Source: Nicotiana tabacum (Eukaryota > Streptophyta > Magnoliopsida > Solanales > Solanaceae). From it: a stretch of DNA of 64,000 nucleotides. Made by a program: the position numbers and the translations under genes. The notes under the pieces were generated by a model. The model was not told the DNA's origin and did not search any database. It saw only the letters and a list, made by a program, of their open reading frames with translations. Positions 23,150 through 36,342 of this stretch are shown here, one piece after another; the stretch's first letter is position 1; the number at the start of each line of letters is the position of its first letter. The stretch covers positions 73,099,519 through 73,163,518 of the forward strand of contig NC_134103.1 of NCBI RefSeq assembly GCF_000715075.1. The letters are read 5' to 3'.

Positions 23150-25240
23150 TTCATGAAATGGTTAACAGGAAGATTTTGAGGCAAATTGGCGGGTTGACTG
23201 TGCAAGATCATGTCAATGGGGGGTAAAGAGTCTTAGTGGATTCCAGAATTATGCAATGGTAGCTTCAAGCTAAGTGGGAGAGCCCCCACCGCCTACGATG
23301 GGATTGCATGGTTGTCTACTTGTGAGATTTCTGGTTATCAGCATATTGGTGGGGTTATTACGACTAAGGAAAGAGAACATCAGCGGTAATTTGAGCAAAG
23401 GATTGAGGAATGTGTGCTATAGTTGGCCTTATTGACTCATGTTCAGGCTTTGGGAAGATTCAGGATTTATGCTTCGAGTAGAGGTGATTTACAAGGAAAG
23501 TGATTTAGCCCGGTGCTTCTTTGAGAGGGCGTTCATGTGCTAGTGGAGCCTTGGAGTTTGTTTATATTTGGGACCAAGTCAGAGTGGGTGACTCTCAACA
23601 ACAGTCCTAGTGGAGTCAAAAGTTAAAGTGTGGTGCCTAAGAATTTCGAGTCAGTAGTATGGTTGAGTATCGAGCTTTTGCAGCGGATTATGAAAAGGGG
23701 CTTGGAGTGTTCTGTGTTATCTTTGGTCTACGGAGAAACATGAGAGGAATGGGAGCAAATGACTTCGGATTCATAGAGAAATTGTCAGAATGGGTGTACC
23801 AGTTGAATACGCGAATATGCGCACAAGAAGGGTATGAGATGGTTCGTGGGTTTTAGAGACAATGTTGTCTCGTGAAATGGGGTAACTGGATGAGTGCAGA
23901 TTGAGTTTGTTATGTGTTGAATGAAGCTATCATTATTCCTAAGGCAAGTCTAAGGTAAATTAGAAGAAGTCAGATCTATTAGCAATGGTTGAATTGGCAT
24001 GATGGCGGCAATGATAAGTTCATTCAGCGTGTTAAACCATGCATGTGATTTGTGGCGGTACGTGCGAGGCTTGACGGCCGCCATAATTGATTTATTCAGG
24101 GGCATTCGGGTATTGTGGCCTGTTATGTGTAGATGGATCCCGGAAGAGTTATGGTGGTTTAGACCACTACTTGAGGTTTGTATTTTCTGCGGTTATGGGA
24201 ATTCAATCGCGTGGGGCAATGGTTCTCCTGAAATGTGTTAAGTGAAAAGTTTCTATATGATGAAGTGTGTACCCTATTGGTAATTCGGGAGTTATGATGA
24301 AATTCTGGTACTCTTGCGTATTGGTATGTTAGGTGCAGTGAGCGGCATAGGAATTGGAAGTTGAGGATCAAGGTTGTAGTTGATGTTGCCAAGAATGTCA
24401 CGAGCTCGGATAAGCAGGGAAGAATTCAGATATTTAGAGTAAGCTGGTATTGTCTTTAGCGTCACCTTAGATCGGTGTCATGTGTAGGAGGCTTTGCGTA
24501 CTGATTGTGGATTCTTGATTTGCTTTACAACATTAGTATGGCCGGTGGTATGGGTGTGTAGACTTGTTATCTGGTACGGAGGGTCGTGGGAGCGTGTCCC
24601 AAGGAAAGATTATATAAGTGTGACATGTAGTCACTTGCTTGATTGAAGATTGAAACCAAGTATGGAGATTGTGGTACTATCGCTAATTTGAGAATTTATG
24701 CCTGAAGGGCACTCGGTTCATTTGATTGTGGACTGTGGAAGTTTGTTCTGGATTTGGTGGTTGTTCTTGTGTGTCATGGAAATGTAGATCCTTGAAAGGT
24801 TATTGACCCAGTGCGGTACGATCAGAATCGACTTGAGGTCAGTGGATGGATCTAAATGTGAATGTGGGCTCTACATCAGGCCGGATGTGTTCATTCCAGC
24901 ATAGCGTTGTTTTCGGAGGGTTCTTCAGGTCTTGGGTGTTATTTCTATTGTCGTGCCTTCCGTGTAGTCTCTATTGTGCCATGTGGGTTATGAGGCGGTT
25001 TGATTATTTGCACTCGTATTGAGATCCCGTATGGTTTGTGGTATTATGTGAGTAGGATGGTTCTCGAGATACAGGTCATATATCGCACCTTAGTGGTGCT
25101 TGAGTTTTGTAGCGCGTAATGCTACCCATCTCCTCAGGATTTGTATTATGCACTTAGCGTGCTTGTGGTTGATATTCGGGTATTTCGCAGGTATGAGCAT
25201 TTTAGCTCAGTAAGTATTTCCTTATAGATTATTATGTGTG

Positions 25241-25330
25241 GATCGGGTGGCACGCCGCCACGGGTATGTTGTTTGGATCGGGTTGCACGCCGCAACGGTA
25301 TCATGTGTGGATTGGGTTGCACGCCGCAAC
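25241..25330 (+). repeat. GATCGGG-led hairpin repeat, 3 units
   Basis: Units at 25241, about 25276 and 25309. Arms and loop: GTGGC-ACGCC-GCCAC (25247-25261), GTTGC-ACGCC-GCAAC (25282-25296), and GTTGC-ACGCC-GCAAC (25316-25330). All stems are perfect and the G.C to T.A change at the third position occurs on both arms. Copy A has five units, so copy number varies. Confidence 0.88.
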
Positions 25331-26125
25331 AATGTGATGTTGAGTAAAATTTCCCATATCTATTATTGTGTGTTTTGCTTCTCATTTCTAGGGAAGGTTC
25401 ATAGTACCTTTTCAGTTGTTTAATTAGTTACGTGGGTTGAGAAGTTCTTTCCAGAGTTCGTTCTCCTTATGTACCACATTCGAGTTTGTGGATTGTTGGC
25501 ACATGGTGGCATCATATGAGACCTTTGGTGGTGTTTGTGGTGGCTTATTGCCGGAATGACTTGTACTGGGTGAGACGAGATTTTTGGACTTGGGATCGGT
25601 GCGATCAGATTTATATGAAGTTTATTAAAGTGCAATTAATGTTGTGTGGTTCAGAATGAGGTCATGGTTCTTGTCAGGAGAATAGACTCAATAATTTGTT
25701 AACTCGGCAGTTAGTTATGAGTTTCTACACATCTCTTCCATCGTGGCAATATTGCAAGAGTTGGAACAGGACTTATATGTGTCATGAGGTGTGTTGTGAG
25801 CATAGGATTCGTGGAATTTCGGCTATTGTTACCAGAGGATGTTATTATGGTCATGTGAATTATGCGGTGCATGGTGTGGATTCAACAAAGGTATGCAGGC
25901 ATGTATTGGTGCATCGTGTAGTGATTGATACGGTATTCGGATGATGGGAGCAGGCCTGGCAGAAAATTTCGGATGTTGGAATTTGGCTCTAAGGCTAATT
26001 TAACTAAACAAAAGGGGAATCTTCAGATTTTCTCGAGCAAATGTACTCAACTGAGTGGTGGTAACACGAGTAGGTGCACGAGATTTTAAACAGTGATTTC
26101 AGACAACTCCAGACCAGTTCTTAGC

Positions 26126-26162
26126 ACGTTCGTAGACGAACGTATATTTAAGTGGGCGAGAA
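26126..26162 (+). promoter_or_regulatory. Pre-PPT hairpin and polypurine tract of complete LARD
   Basis: ACGTTCG-TAGA-CGAACGT (26126-26143) is a perfect 7-bp stem. Next come ATATTTA and the purine run AGTGGGCGAGAA (26151-26162), which has one C where copy A has G. The 3' LTR starts at 26163. Confidence 0.8.
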
Positions 26163-29023
26163 TGTAACGACCCGATCGGTCGTTTTGAGCTCTAGCACGT
26201 CATTCAGTGGTTTGAGACCCTGAGCAGCTTCACTTCAGGTATTATGACTTGTACGTGTGGTCGAAATGTAATTTTGGGAAGTTCGGAGTTGATTTGGAAA
26301 GAAAATTCTAATTTCGGAAGATTTAAGTTGGGGGAATTGACTAAAGGGGGATTTTTGAGTAAACGACCTCAGAATTAGGATTTGAAGGTTCCAACAGGTT
26401 CGTATGATGACTTTGGACTTGGACGTATGTCCGGATCGGATTTTGGATGACCCGAGAATGTTTCGGCGCCTATTGTGGAAGTTGGCATTTTGGAAGGATT
26501 TCATAAATTTGGGTTGGAGTGCATTTCAATGCTATCGATGTCCGTTTGGGATTTTTGAGTCTAGGAATAGCTCTATATGGTGATTCTAGTATTGGGAGCG
26601 CGTCCGGATGTGGATTTGGAGGTCCGTAGGTCATTTCAGGGTCATTTGGCGAAAGTTAGAAATTTGAAGGTTTTTGAGAAGTTTGACCGGAAGTGGACTT
26701 TTGGTATTGGGGTTGGATTCTAATTCCGGAAGTTGGAGTAGGTCCGTAATGTTGAATGTGACTTGTGTGCACAATTTGAGGTCAATCGGACATGATTTGA
26801 TAGGTTTCAGCATCGATTGTAGAAGTTGAAGTTTCAAAGTTCACTAAGTTTGAATTGGAGGGTGATTCGTATTTTTAGCATTGTTTGATGTGATTTAAAG
26901 GCTCGACTAAGTTTGTGATGTGTTTTGGGACGTGTTGGTATATTTGGTTGAGGTCCCGAGGGCCTCGGGTGGATTCCGGATGGTTAACGGATCGAGTTTG
27001 GACTTGGATGAAATGCTGAGGCAACTGATACCTGGTGCAATCGCACCTGCGTGAAAAAGGCCACAGGTGCGAGCTCGCAGGTGCGAAGGAGAAGAGGTTG
27101 GTCAGAAACTGCAGGTGCAGAACATTTGGGCGCACCTGCGAAGGCGCAGGTGCAAAGTTGGCAACACAGGAGCGGTTGATAGGCACAGGTGCGGTGCATG
27201 CACCACAGAAGCGAGCCGTTGATCGCAGAAGCGGACAAGCCGGCTAAGGGGGAAAGCCGCATCTGCGAGGTTATTTCCGCAGATGCGGTTGGCTAGCTAC
27301 GGAAGCGAAAATCGTGGCTAGGCAGAATGTTTTAAAGCTGGATTTGGGTTCATTTCACCCATTTTCTACACGGCTTGGGCGATTTTTGGAGCTCTTCAAG
27401 GGAGTATTTTCGCCATCCTGTGCAAGGTAAGTGATTCCCACCTATTGCAAGTTAAGTACTTGGTTTACATATGGATTTAAAATTGAAATTTGTAGAAATT
27501 TGAGATTTTTGGTGGAAAACCTAGAAATGGATATTTTTGGATTTTGACCACGAAATTGGACATGCAATTTGGAATAAATTGTATATTTGAGTTCGTGATA
27601 TCATGGGTAAAGTTTATCTTCGAATATTTTCGAGATCAGAGTACATGGGCCCGAGGGTGATTTGTATCGACTTTTCAAGCGGAGTTAGGAATTATTGTAA
27701 ATTGAATTATTATTAGCATTAGAGTATATATTTATGGGTTTACATATTTATTGACTAGTTTTGGAGCATTGGGTATCGATTTGAGTTGTTGGAAGGGCTT
27801 GGGAGCCGGTTATGGACCTTCGGAGCGAGGTAAGTCTCCTTTCTAACCTTGAAAGAGGGAATTAACCCCATAGGTGAATTAACTTAATATGTGCTTCTAT
27901 TTGTAGGGGCTACGTACACACGAGGTGACGAGAGTCCGTGCGTAGCTACTATTATGCTCATGTCCGGGTAGTTTAGGACCCAAATCATGCTATACTTGCG
28001 ATATTTGCAACCTTATTGTTAATTTAAATTGCTTAAAACATATTGAACTTGGTAAATGAATTTTTAAAAGGTTAAACTTAGTTTTTTTTTTACTGTTAAA
28101 TGAGAATTGACATTTCTTGGATAATTGCTCCTTAAAGAATTCTTGATTGACTGTTGAATGTGTTTATCTTTTGTGGAGCGGGCCGAACGCCTCGGCAGAT
28201 TAAATAGATGCATCAATGGTTCGTGCCATTCGACCCTCGGCAATGCACAATTTAAATATTTATGTTAGAGTGGGCCGTACGACCTCGGCATGATTTGCGC
28301 ATGATTTAATTGATTGCTTTGAAATTTACAATAAATGATATTGCCTCCTTGGCCTGAGATAAATTTGTTAAATAATGGGAAATAAATTTGGAGATTTCTT
28401 AATTATAAAGGAACTGCTTACTGACTTCAAAATACTGAGCTTGCAACCGTATTATATAATCCATGCTTAATTATATCATTGATATTTTATTTATAACCCA
28501 TAGTAAGTGTCGAAGTCGACCCCTCGTCACTACTTCTTCAAGGTTAGGCGGGATACTTACTGGGTACGCGTTGATTTACGTACTCATACTATACTTGCTG
28601 CACATTTTTGTGTAGGTTTATATATGCCTAGTGGCCTTGTGGGCGCAGAGGCGCGGTTATTGCTGGGACTTAGGTGAGCTGCATTCCACGTTACGAGTCC
28701 GCAACCAGCAAAGTCTCCCTCAGAGTATTTATATTTTCCTGTCCAATTTGTATTCCAGACAGATATTGTATTTAAATTTTACATTCTTAGTTGAGGCTCA
28801 TGCACTTATGACACCGGATTTTGGGGCGATTATGGGTTGCACTGTATTAGAATTGTTAAAAATATTATTATTTATTTTATAAATTTTATCTTTTACCATT
28901 TAATTGAAGGAAATATGATTTCAAAAATATTAAAATGAGAACCAAGTTAAGTATTTATTTTTGGCTTGCCTGACAGCAGTGTCTGGCACCATCATGACCT
29001 TTAATGGATTTTGGGTCGTGACA
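26163..29023 (+). repeat. 3' LTR of complete LARD
   Basis: Length is 2861 bp. It starts AACGACC-CGATC-GGTCGTT after TGT and ends TCGTGACA. The palindrome array is at about 27045-27300. The hairpin GCCGA-ACGCC-TCGGC at 28182-28196 has loop ACGCC where the 5' LTR has TCGCC. The frame at 26984-27262 is a composition artefact. Confidence 0.93.
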
Positions 29024-29028
29024 GTTAA
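29024..29028. repeat. Target-site duplication gttaa (right)
   Basis: Exact partner of 18768-18772. The next base (29029) is where the interrupted Athila-like sequence resumes. Confidence 0.95.
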
Positions 29029-29310
29029 AGTCCTATTTGATTCTTTTCGAGAATACTTAATTAGTAGAGATGTACATAATGGGCAAACCTATGGTTCTTT
29101 GTGCATACATGCGAATTTGTTTGTGAGTGCGAGAGTTATTCTTTGATGCTAAGTCCTTAAATTATATTCATTATTTGATTTGAGTGTATGGACTATTTAT
29201 TCTTGTGAGGGCATTGGTTTCATGATAGATAGATAATGTTATAAACTTTATTTGACAGAGTAGGTGAGCGACCTTAAATTTGATAAGTTAGAGTCCATCT
29301 CTGAGGTTAA
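29029..29310 (+). mobile_element. Athila-like element copy 1, right remnant
   Basis: Continuation of the sequence interrupted at 18772. AT-rich noncoding 3' region with no gene. It ends at 29310/29311, where minus-strand sequence of another family begins. Confidence 0.55.
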
Positions 29311-29855
29311 GGTAACTCACAATGCTTATATTTTTCTGCCGGAGTTGAAAATACCGATAATCTTCATTAACTGGGTACCTCGTACCCTTCTCATCTTGCT
29401 CCTTTTAATTGTTGAAGCTTGTATCTATCTTCCGAATCTTTCATTGCCTTTCACCATAGGGGTGGATAGATATTCTTTGCCTTAAGGATCCTTATCAAGA
29501 GGCTTACACGTCTTAGTACACACATGATCTACTGAAGACCTTACATTTACTCATCATAAGCATCATGCAAAATTGAGTTCCTCTGACTCAACTCTTTCAT
29601 AGCCACTTGCAATCTCTTACCAACTATCTTTCTATATATAGTCATCGTCGTATTATGAATAAGATAGAGTTTAGGAAATTGAGTTCTTATAACTGAGCTC
29701 TACCACATGATCTAGAGTAAGAAGAAAGAGTGACAGTCCTAAATGCCCTATAGCCTCATGCTTATAAGTGTGGTGTACAACACACCCATAATCAAGACTC
29801 TACTAGACACGACTTGTAGACTCCCTAGGACAAAACTGCTATGATACAACTTTTT

Positions 29856-31830
29856 TGTCTTTCCCCGAACCTGGGGGGCGCGACCGGCACCCGGTGCCTC
29901 ACCTATCCTTGCGTACCAACTTATGGCTAAGGGACTCTGAACATATAATGTCATACTTTGGCCATGGCCACATAGCAAGACAATATGCGAAGAAAAATAT
30001 AAAACTGAATGGAAGCTGACGCTGACTAAACATCAATATACAACTAGGCCGACAAGGCTATCATAACTACTATACTTGACAGACCAACAAAATATACATA
30101 CTGCACTAACTAATAGGATATGCCTACAAGCCTCTACTGATGGATGTACTGTGATCGGAATAGGGCCCTGACCTATCCATAACATATATATACATATATA
30201 CACAAGATGTACGTAAAACTCTAGACCCGTCAACTCCGAAGGGCATGGAGCTTACCGATCAAGCTAAACTCAGGCAACACCTAATGAGGAGGTCTACGCG
30301 TCTGTCTATCTGAACCTGCACACATGAAATACAGCGCCCCAATAAAGGGACGTTAGTATGAAATAATGTACCGAGTATGTAAGGCAATAGACTGAAAGCT
30401 GAAACTGAACTAATAATATAATAACTGAAAGTAACTAGGAGTCAAAGATAATCTGAAGATATGCTCACCTGCTGATACTGACTCAACTCTCTCAATATAG
30501 TAAGTAAAATAGCTGTCCGGCCTTATAAAGCTCGGTATATATAATTGATCTACCGTAGTAGGCTCGCTCATAGGCGCTCCGCCATATTAGGCTATGTATC
30601 TCGGCCAACTGGGCTCGCTCGTAGGCGCTCGACCACAGTAGTCTCGATATATAACTTACCATCTAATCAGAGGTTTCCCAATAGGGGCCTTCCCATCGAT
30701 TATAACTCGATGGGGGTGAAAATACTGTAATACTATACATATGTATATATAGACTCTCTTCTCTCTTGACTGGAAGAAGACAATACTCAATTGAATATAA
30801 AGTCCCGACAAGGGAGAATACTGTAACTTATGAGACTAGGATAATGTATATAAATTTGGGATTATGAACTTCTCTTTATGTCTCGTTATCAAACACATGT
30901 AGTTACTAGATCATGCCAAAATGAAGGAAGGGCTTAGCCTTAACATACCTGGAGTAGGAAAAAATCCGTATGATATTATTGAGAAAGATTGCACCGTACT
31001 CCCTTAGAATCGCAAAATCTCACGTTGCTTAAGATACTAAGAATTTTCATTTGAATTTTTGTTTCAAGAGATTCAAATTACTACCACCTAAACCCTTGTA
31101 TGAATTGGTTGAAGTCTTAATCCCTTATACTGTAGAGATATTCCATCTCTTTAAGTGATTTAGAGGGATGTTTTAAACTTTGGGGGTGGGCCCCACTAAG
31201 TGATGACTAAGCTTTGGCCTAAAGGCCCCTAACATGCCACCTTTAAGTGATTTAGAGGGATGTTTTAAACATTGGGGGGTGGGCCCCACTAAGTGATGAC
31301 TAAGCTTTGGCCTAAAGGCCTCTAACATGCCACCTTGTTTTGTGAGTTAAGACTCGTTATAAATGCCTCTTTGGGCTACCACGTTTGGGGGGGGTGTTAC
31401 ATTTATCCAAAAATTCACTCCTTTCCCTAATCAATGTATTTATCCCCCACTAATCCAATAATTAATCAATTACCCATACAATTAAGAATTATCTCAAATT
31501 ACTTAAAATACTACTCATTTTTAACATACTTTATACATCATACCATCATGGTCATGTGGTACCTTGTATGGCACTAGTCCATAAATATGGGATATTGTAG
31601 CTTAGACCATATTTTATCTCAAAATGTCAAACTTCGATAAAATTCATTTTCTTCGATTTGCTTACCCTTTCACCTTCACGAATTTACTCGTTACTTGTTT
31701 GAAATAGCATAATACTTATAATCTCCAAATAATCTTATCCTTGAACTGATGTCAATTATCTTACGACAAATTCAACATACAATACTACATGGTATAACAT
31801 CATCGTAATATAATACTGCGGAGCGTAACA
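29856..31830 (-). repeat. Middle LTR of tandem noncoding element
   Basis: Length is 1975 bp. It starts TGTTACGCTCCGCAG on the minus strand (31830). The end near 29856 is damaged (TGTCTTTCC for TGTCACGCC on the plus strand). It is longer than the right LTR partly because of a 92-bp tandem duplication at 31149-31333 and an extra repeat near 30580-30650. Confidence 0.85.
31149..31333. repeat. 92-bp tandem duplication in LTR
   Basis: CTTTAAGTGATTTAGAGGGA starts at 31149 and again at 31241, and both copies run to CTAACATGCCACC. The corresponding place in the right LTR (about 37590-37640) has one shortened copy, so the duplication arose after the two LTRs separated or was lost from the other. Confidence 0.9.
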
Positions 31831-34800
31831 TCATTTCCCCCTTTGGAACATTCGTCCTCGAATGTTGACTAATGTATTTATCGGTCTCATAACCGGATGG
31901 CTCTTACGAATGGTTTTAATACTGTCCTTGCTATTTAGGCAACTGTTCTGTGAATAAATCCAAAGGCCAGGGCATTTCCCCCTTTAGGCCTCTTTCTTAC
32001 ACCACGACTCGTGGTCGGAATCCTTCCAATCTTGTAACTGTTGCTACCTTTTATCATGCAGCCTGTACGACTCTAACTTTGTAAGTGCGCCTATGCGACT
32101 CTACTCTCCTTTTGTTTCCTCCAGCTTTTAGCAAATCTCTAGGCCTCACTTTGTAAACATATACATAGCTTAATAAGATGTCCCTCTGGGCATCTATAGG
32201 TATACTGAAGTTCTTCGCTCGGTACTTTGTTGAACTTACGAATATTGCTGTATCTCATTTCATAGATACGTTTATCTATCCGTATGACTTTACTGCATCT
32301 AGGTAGGCTATACTATACCATAACTCTTACTTTGATTTAGCGTTACTGAGGTCTACTACCAAACTCCAGGTTACTTTCATTACGTATCTCATAAGTATAA
32401 ATCTATGTCCTTTAATGCTTCCTCATTACTGTTCATCTTAAGAATGACGGCCTAATCTCATCTCATACTTTGTGACTTTTGTCCATCCATTGTTGATTCA
32501 CCTCAATATTGATCTACAATCTACCACTGATAACTTCAAACCTCTTACGTAATCACTAGGGCTTACGTCTCATCGGGGAACATTTGAAGTGATTTTCTTG
32601 ACCCACCTAGGGGCGATACGATACTATACTTCCATTATCGTATTTCATAGCATCCCAATGTGATTTAGCTACGTGGGTATTTTAATCCTGTACAATTCAT
32701 GAAATTATTACTCAATCGCAGGCCCAAACACCATCCTTCATCTAACACAATTACACCTCTATTCTACTACCAGGGCAGCATTCCATCTCTTCTAAATGCT
32801 ACTAGTCTTAGACTCCTTTGAGTCCATTCTTGTCACCTTCTCACTCGTCCTTTCTTACCCTTACTCCTTTCTTTCTAAAACCTTGTCGCTTTACCATACT
32901 TTAGCTTGCGACCTATACATATCTATTTATACTTCTCGCAACCTTCCTTCAACTTGCTTGCACCACATATTTCTTGTGTTATTTTAGAACATCAAGTGAG
33001 ACATCACATTGTCTCTAATTTATTTTTACTCTCTTAACTGGACCTCTCGATACCAAGAAATCATCGACTGGAAGATATGCTACTGATGACGCTGCTATCA
33101 TTCCTGGATACTGAATCCCAATGCTTCTAGCCTTCTATCTGAAGTATGGACTATTATCACATCTTTTATCTCTTTCATAACCTTCCTTCCACATAGGTAT
33201 AATTCACATCCTCAACTTGAAGCTCTATTGTAATACTTGCACCTTTGGTGCATACACGATCCGATATGAGCTTCATACTGACTTCTTATGAGGCTGGTAC
33301 TTCTTCTAACTAGCTTTTTCATAGGGTCGTTATAGAATATGGCTACTGTATTGTCTCTCTTGTACCTCTGATATTAAGAGTGGTCCTGCAATGTTCTCAA
33401 TCACTATGTCCATAATTTTCTGGGTTTAATAATCCAACTCCTGATTTACTTAGTTAGTGTAACTCTTTAGTTTCCTATTTCCTCAAATCAACCTTTATGT
33501 AGGCTTAAGCTATCTCCCGATCTGTGGCTCATGGTATTAGTTATTACTTTAGCCTTCCATGGGCGCTATAGAATATCCATGATATAATCTTCTAACAATT
33601 CAATCTGTTGTTTATACCCTGGGCTCAATTCTTTCTTTTAACTTATACCAGAGTCTTTTACGGCTGTATGAATGTCAGTATATATGCTGCATGGATAATA
33701 TTCCGAAATCCTAAGTGCGTTCATGTCGTAACTAACTCTGGATCACTGATCGAATAATTCCTTTCGTCCCTTCTTAGCTTTCTTTAAACGTAGGCAATTA
33801 CTTTTCCCGGTCTTTCTGCCCCCTTGTTGCGTGCATACTTAACTTATCTTAGTGCCCATACATATTGGAATTCCATACCACTCATATGATCTTGAATATC
33901 ACTTCTGATTTTTACTTCCTGTCCCTTAGCCACGGTAGGTGCAACTTTCTTATGGGGTGCATACAACGTTGTTGTAAGACTTTTCTATAAGATCACTTCC
34001 TCTTTAGGTCACTGAGCTTAGGTCGAAGCCTTCTTCCTTTCTTCTTCATCTAGTCTTTCATTGTAGTATTAGGGAGGACCCTCTGATTCTTGCAAGGCTG
34101 CGAGCTTATTACATCGTTTACCCGGCATAATTTTTGATGTTCTTTCTTACTTGCAATTATCCTTACTTACTTACCTTCATGTCCATGTGCTCGTAGGGTT
34201 ACTTCTGAGCTGATATTTTGATTATCTTCCCACTGGCACTCTCTTTTTCCTCCGTAACACTCATACGGTACCTTTAACTACTCCAACTCCTATCTTAATA
34301 TTTCTCAAGGTTACGATGTCATATCTGCGAGACTAAATTCACTATATTGGGTTTTACTATGTTTATCTTGCACGATCTGCTGATTCATCTGTAACCACCT
34401 GTCTAGCCATAACTAGGCTCTTCCTGAGTCAACTGCTAACTACTCTTTGGCCCATTCTCATATCAATATTCCACGTATTCTTTCTTAGGTTATTCCTTTT
34501 GTCTTAATTTAACCCTCACACTGGCTCCTTATTTATCAAAAACATCCCGGGCCGGAACCCTTACTTCCTCTCCTTGATGTCGTGCTTGTATAACATTTTG
34601 GAATCGTAGAATATCTGTAGGATTTGAATAAGTGCAATCTCATCCCTTTTTCATTTTTGTCGCATTCTTCCTTTACCATTCCATAATTACTAAAACCACT
34701 TAATTCTGACTTAATGCCACATCACTCCATATTCCCCCCTTTGGGGAAGTACTAAGATTTAGAGCTACGACGATCCACCTATAGATGTTTTAGCTCTTCA

Positions 34801-36342
34801 TCTTTGGTGTCTTTTCACATCATTGATGACCCTTACTCGCCTCGCGGTAATCCTTCTGTACCAAGGATAATCAATTTCCTTACTCGCGAGGGTGACACTT
34901 AGTATAACTGGCACATATAGTCCCTTAAGCTGAACTTTGCTCACATTGCTTGCTTTAGGGAAGCGTCTTCTTGAATGACCATTCTCTGAATTTCTCATGA
35001 ATCTTCTTCTGTTGTCCATTCTATTATTGCCGGAATGAAATCTGAAATTCTCATGACGTCGACCATTATTAAATCATTCAGTCTCTAATTCATGTTTAGT
35101 TTATCTTGTTCACCAGCCCATACTGATTTCTATTACTCTGTGGTCTAACTTTTCTTTCTGGTAGTCGCGTTGGAGTCACAAACTTATTTCTCGAACCGAG
35201 GATATGACTTTATGGCCTATACACTTTTGTTGTCTCAAGGCCTGTCATCTCTCGTCTTTTCCTTCACTTGACTATAGACTCTGTAATACTGTCATCTTTT
35301 GATATACCATTGTCGTCCATGTATCACATCTTACTCATAATGTTTCATTAACTCTCTTCTTCTTTCCTTCTAACATCTATGTCTATCACTTTATTCTGAA
35401 AACTCGCACAAAACATTCTTCTGCTTTTAGCTCCCCTTGCTCCATCCATTGCTCTTCGAATTGCCTAACATTCTTTCTCTATTAGGGACAGGAGCCACAC
35501 TAAGGTAATATTTATCCCTTTAAGGCTTTCAGTGCCTATCTTTGTAGTACTCATATCTAGCTGTACTATTTTAGAGTGCACCATCTCGGTATCTCACAAG
35601 GAGATCTATTACCATGTTTGCACTAACTATCCCTTGAAAATGTCAACTAACACTAACAATCCATCCACCATTTTGGGTTACTCTAACCCCAGCCGGATCC
35701 TGATATCTTGTCCTTCTCTTAAACTACACCTGTTAGTTTCCATAAGGCATAACTGAGATGGGTGTGGCCGATTGTACATACCTCTGCTACTGTTGAAGGT
35801 AACTCACAATGCTTATATTTTTCTGCCGGAGTTGAAAATACCGATAATCTTCATTATCTGGGTATATCGTACCCTTCTCATCTTGCTCCTTTTACTTGTT
35901 GAAGCTTGTATCTATCTTCTGAATCTCTCATTGCCTTTCACCATAGGGGTGGATAGATATTCTTTTCCTTAAGGATCCTTATCAAGAGGCTTACACATCT
36001 TAGTACACACATGATCTACTAAAGACCTTACATTTACTCATCATAAGCATCATGCAAAATCGAGTTCCTCTGACTCAACTCTTTTACAGCCACCTGCAAT
36101 CTCTTACCAACTGTCTTTCTAGATGTAGTCATCGTCGTATTATGAATAAGATAGAGTTTAGGAAATTGAGTTCTTACAACAGAGCTCTACCACACGATCT
36201 AGAGTAAGAAGAAAGAGTGACAGTTCTAAATGCCCTATAGCATCATGCTTATAAGTGTAGTGCATAACACACCCATAAACAAGACTCTACTAGACACGTC
36301 TTGTAGACCCCCTAGGACAAAACTGCTATGATACAACTTTTT
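31831..36342 (-). other. Noncoding internal region of tandem element
   Basis: Length is 4.5 kb, all frames broken, and no retroelement protein motif recognised. Next to the middle LTR, on the minus strand, is an 8-bp perfect hairpin AACATTCG-AGGA-CGAATGTT (31866-31847) followed by the purine run AAAGGGGGAAATGA. The other end has the leader and, at about 36336-36323, the primer site TTGTATCATAGCAG, a worn form of TGGTATCAGAGC. Frames such as 34798-35019 are short and have no recognised relatives. Confidence 0.7.

Larger units (their letters stand above)
21645..26125 (+). other. Noncoding internal region of complete LARD
   Basis: All frames are closed at short intervals and no gag or pol motif was found. 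The proximal 200 bp match the Tekay leader. The distal 2.9 kb match copy A (about 5925-8872), and a part matches copy C in reverse (45182-45840), so the noncoding text is a shared family feature and not random decay of one copy. One short frame, 21851-21982 (43 codons, MESRNFNGTTDIEQD start), sits where gag would begin; it resembles nothing I recognise and could be a decayed gag start. Confidence 0.75.
18773..29023 (+). mobile_element. Complete LARD-like noncoding LTR retrotransposon
   Basis: The complete element is 10,251 bp with LTRs at 18773-21623 and 26163-29023, an initiator-Met-type primer site at 21627, a polypurine tract at 26151-26162 and a perfect 5-bp target duplication. The 4.5-kb internal region has no recognisable gag or pol and no ORF above 90 codons. 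The termini (TGTAACGACCC...GGGTCGTGACA), primer site, leader text (GAGTCATGAGCAAG..TAGAGTCTTGCGGATC) and pre-PPT region match those of the Tekay at 46593-57218. I infer that Tekay proteins moved it in trans. Large LTRs with a conserved noncoding interior fit the LARD definition. Confidence 0.9.

Noticed and set aside
34798..35019. 73-codon minus-strand frame as gag remnant of the tandem element
   Set aside because: Basic composition only; no zinc knuckle or capsid block could be recognised.
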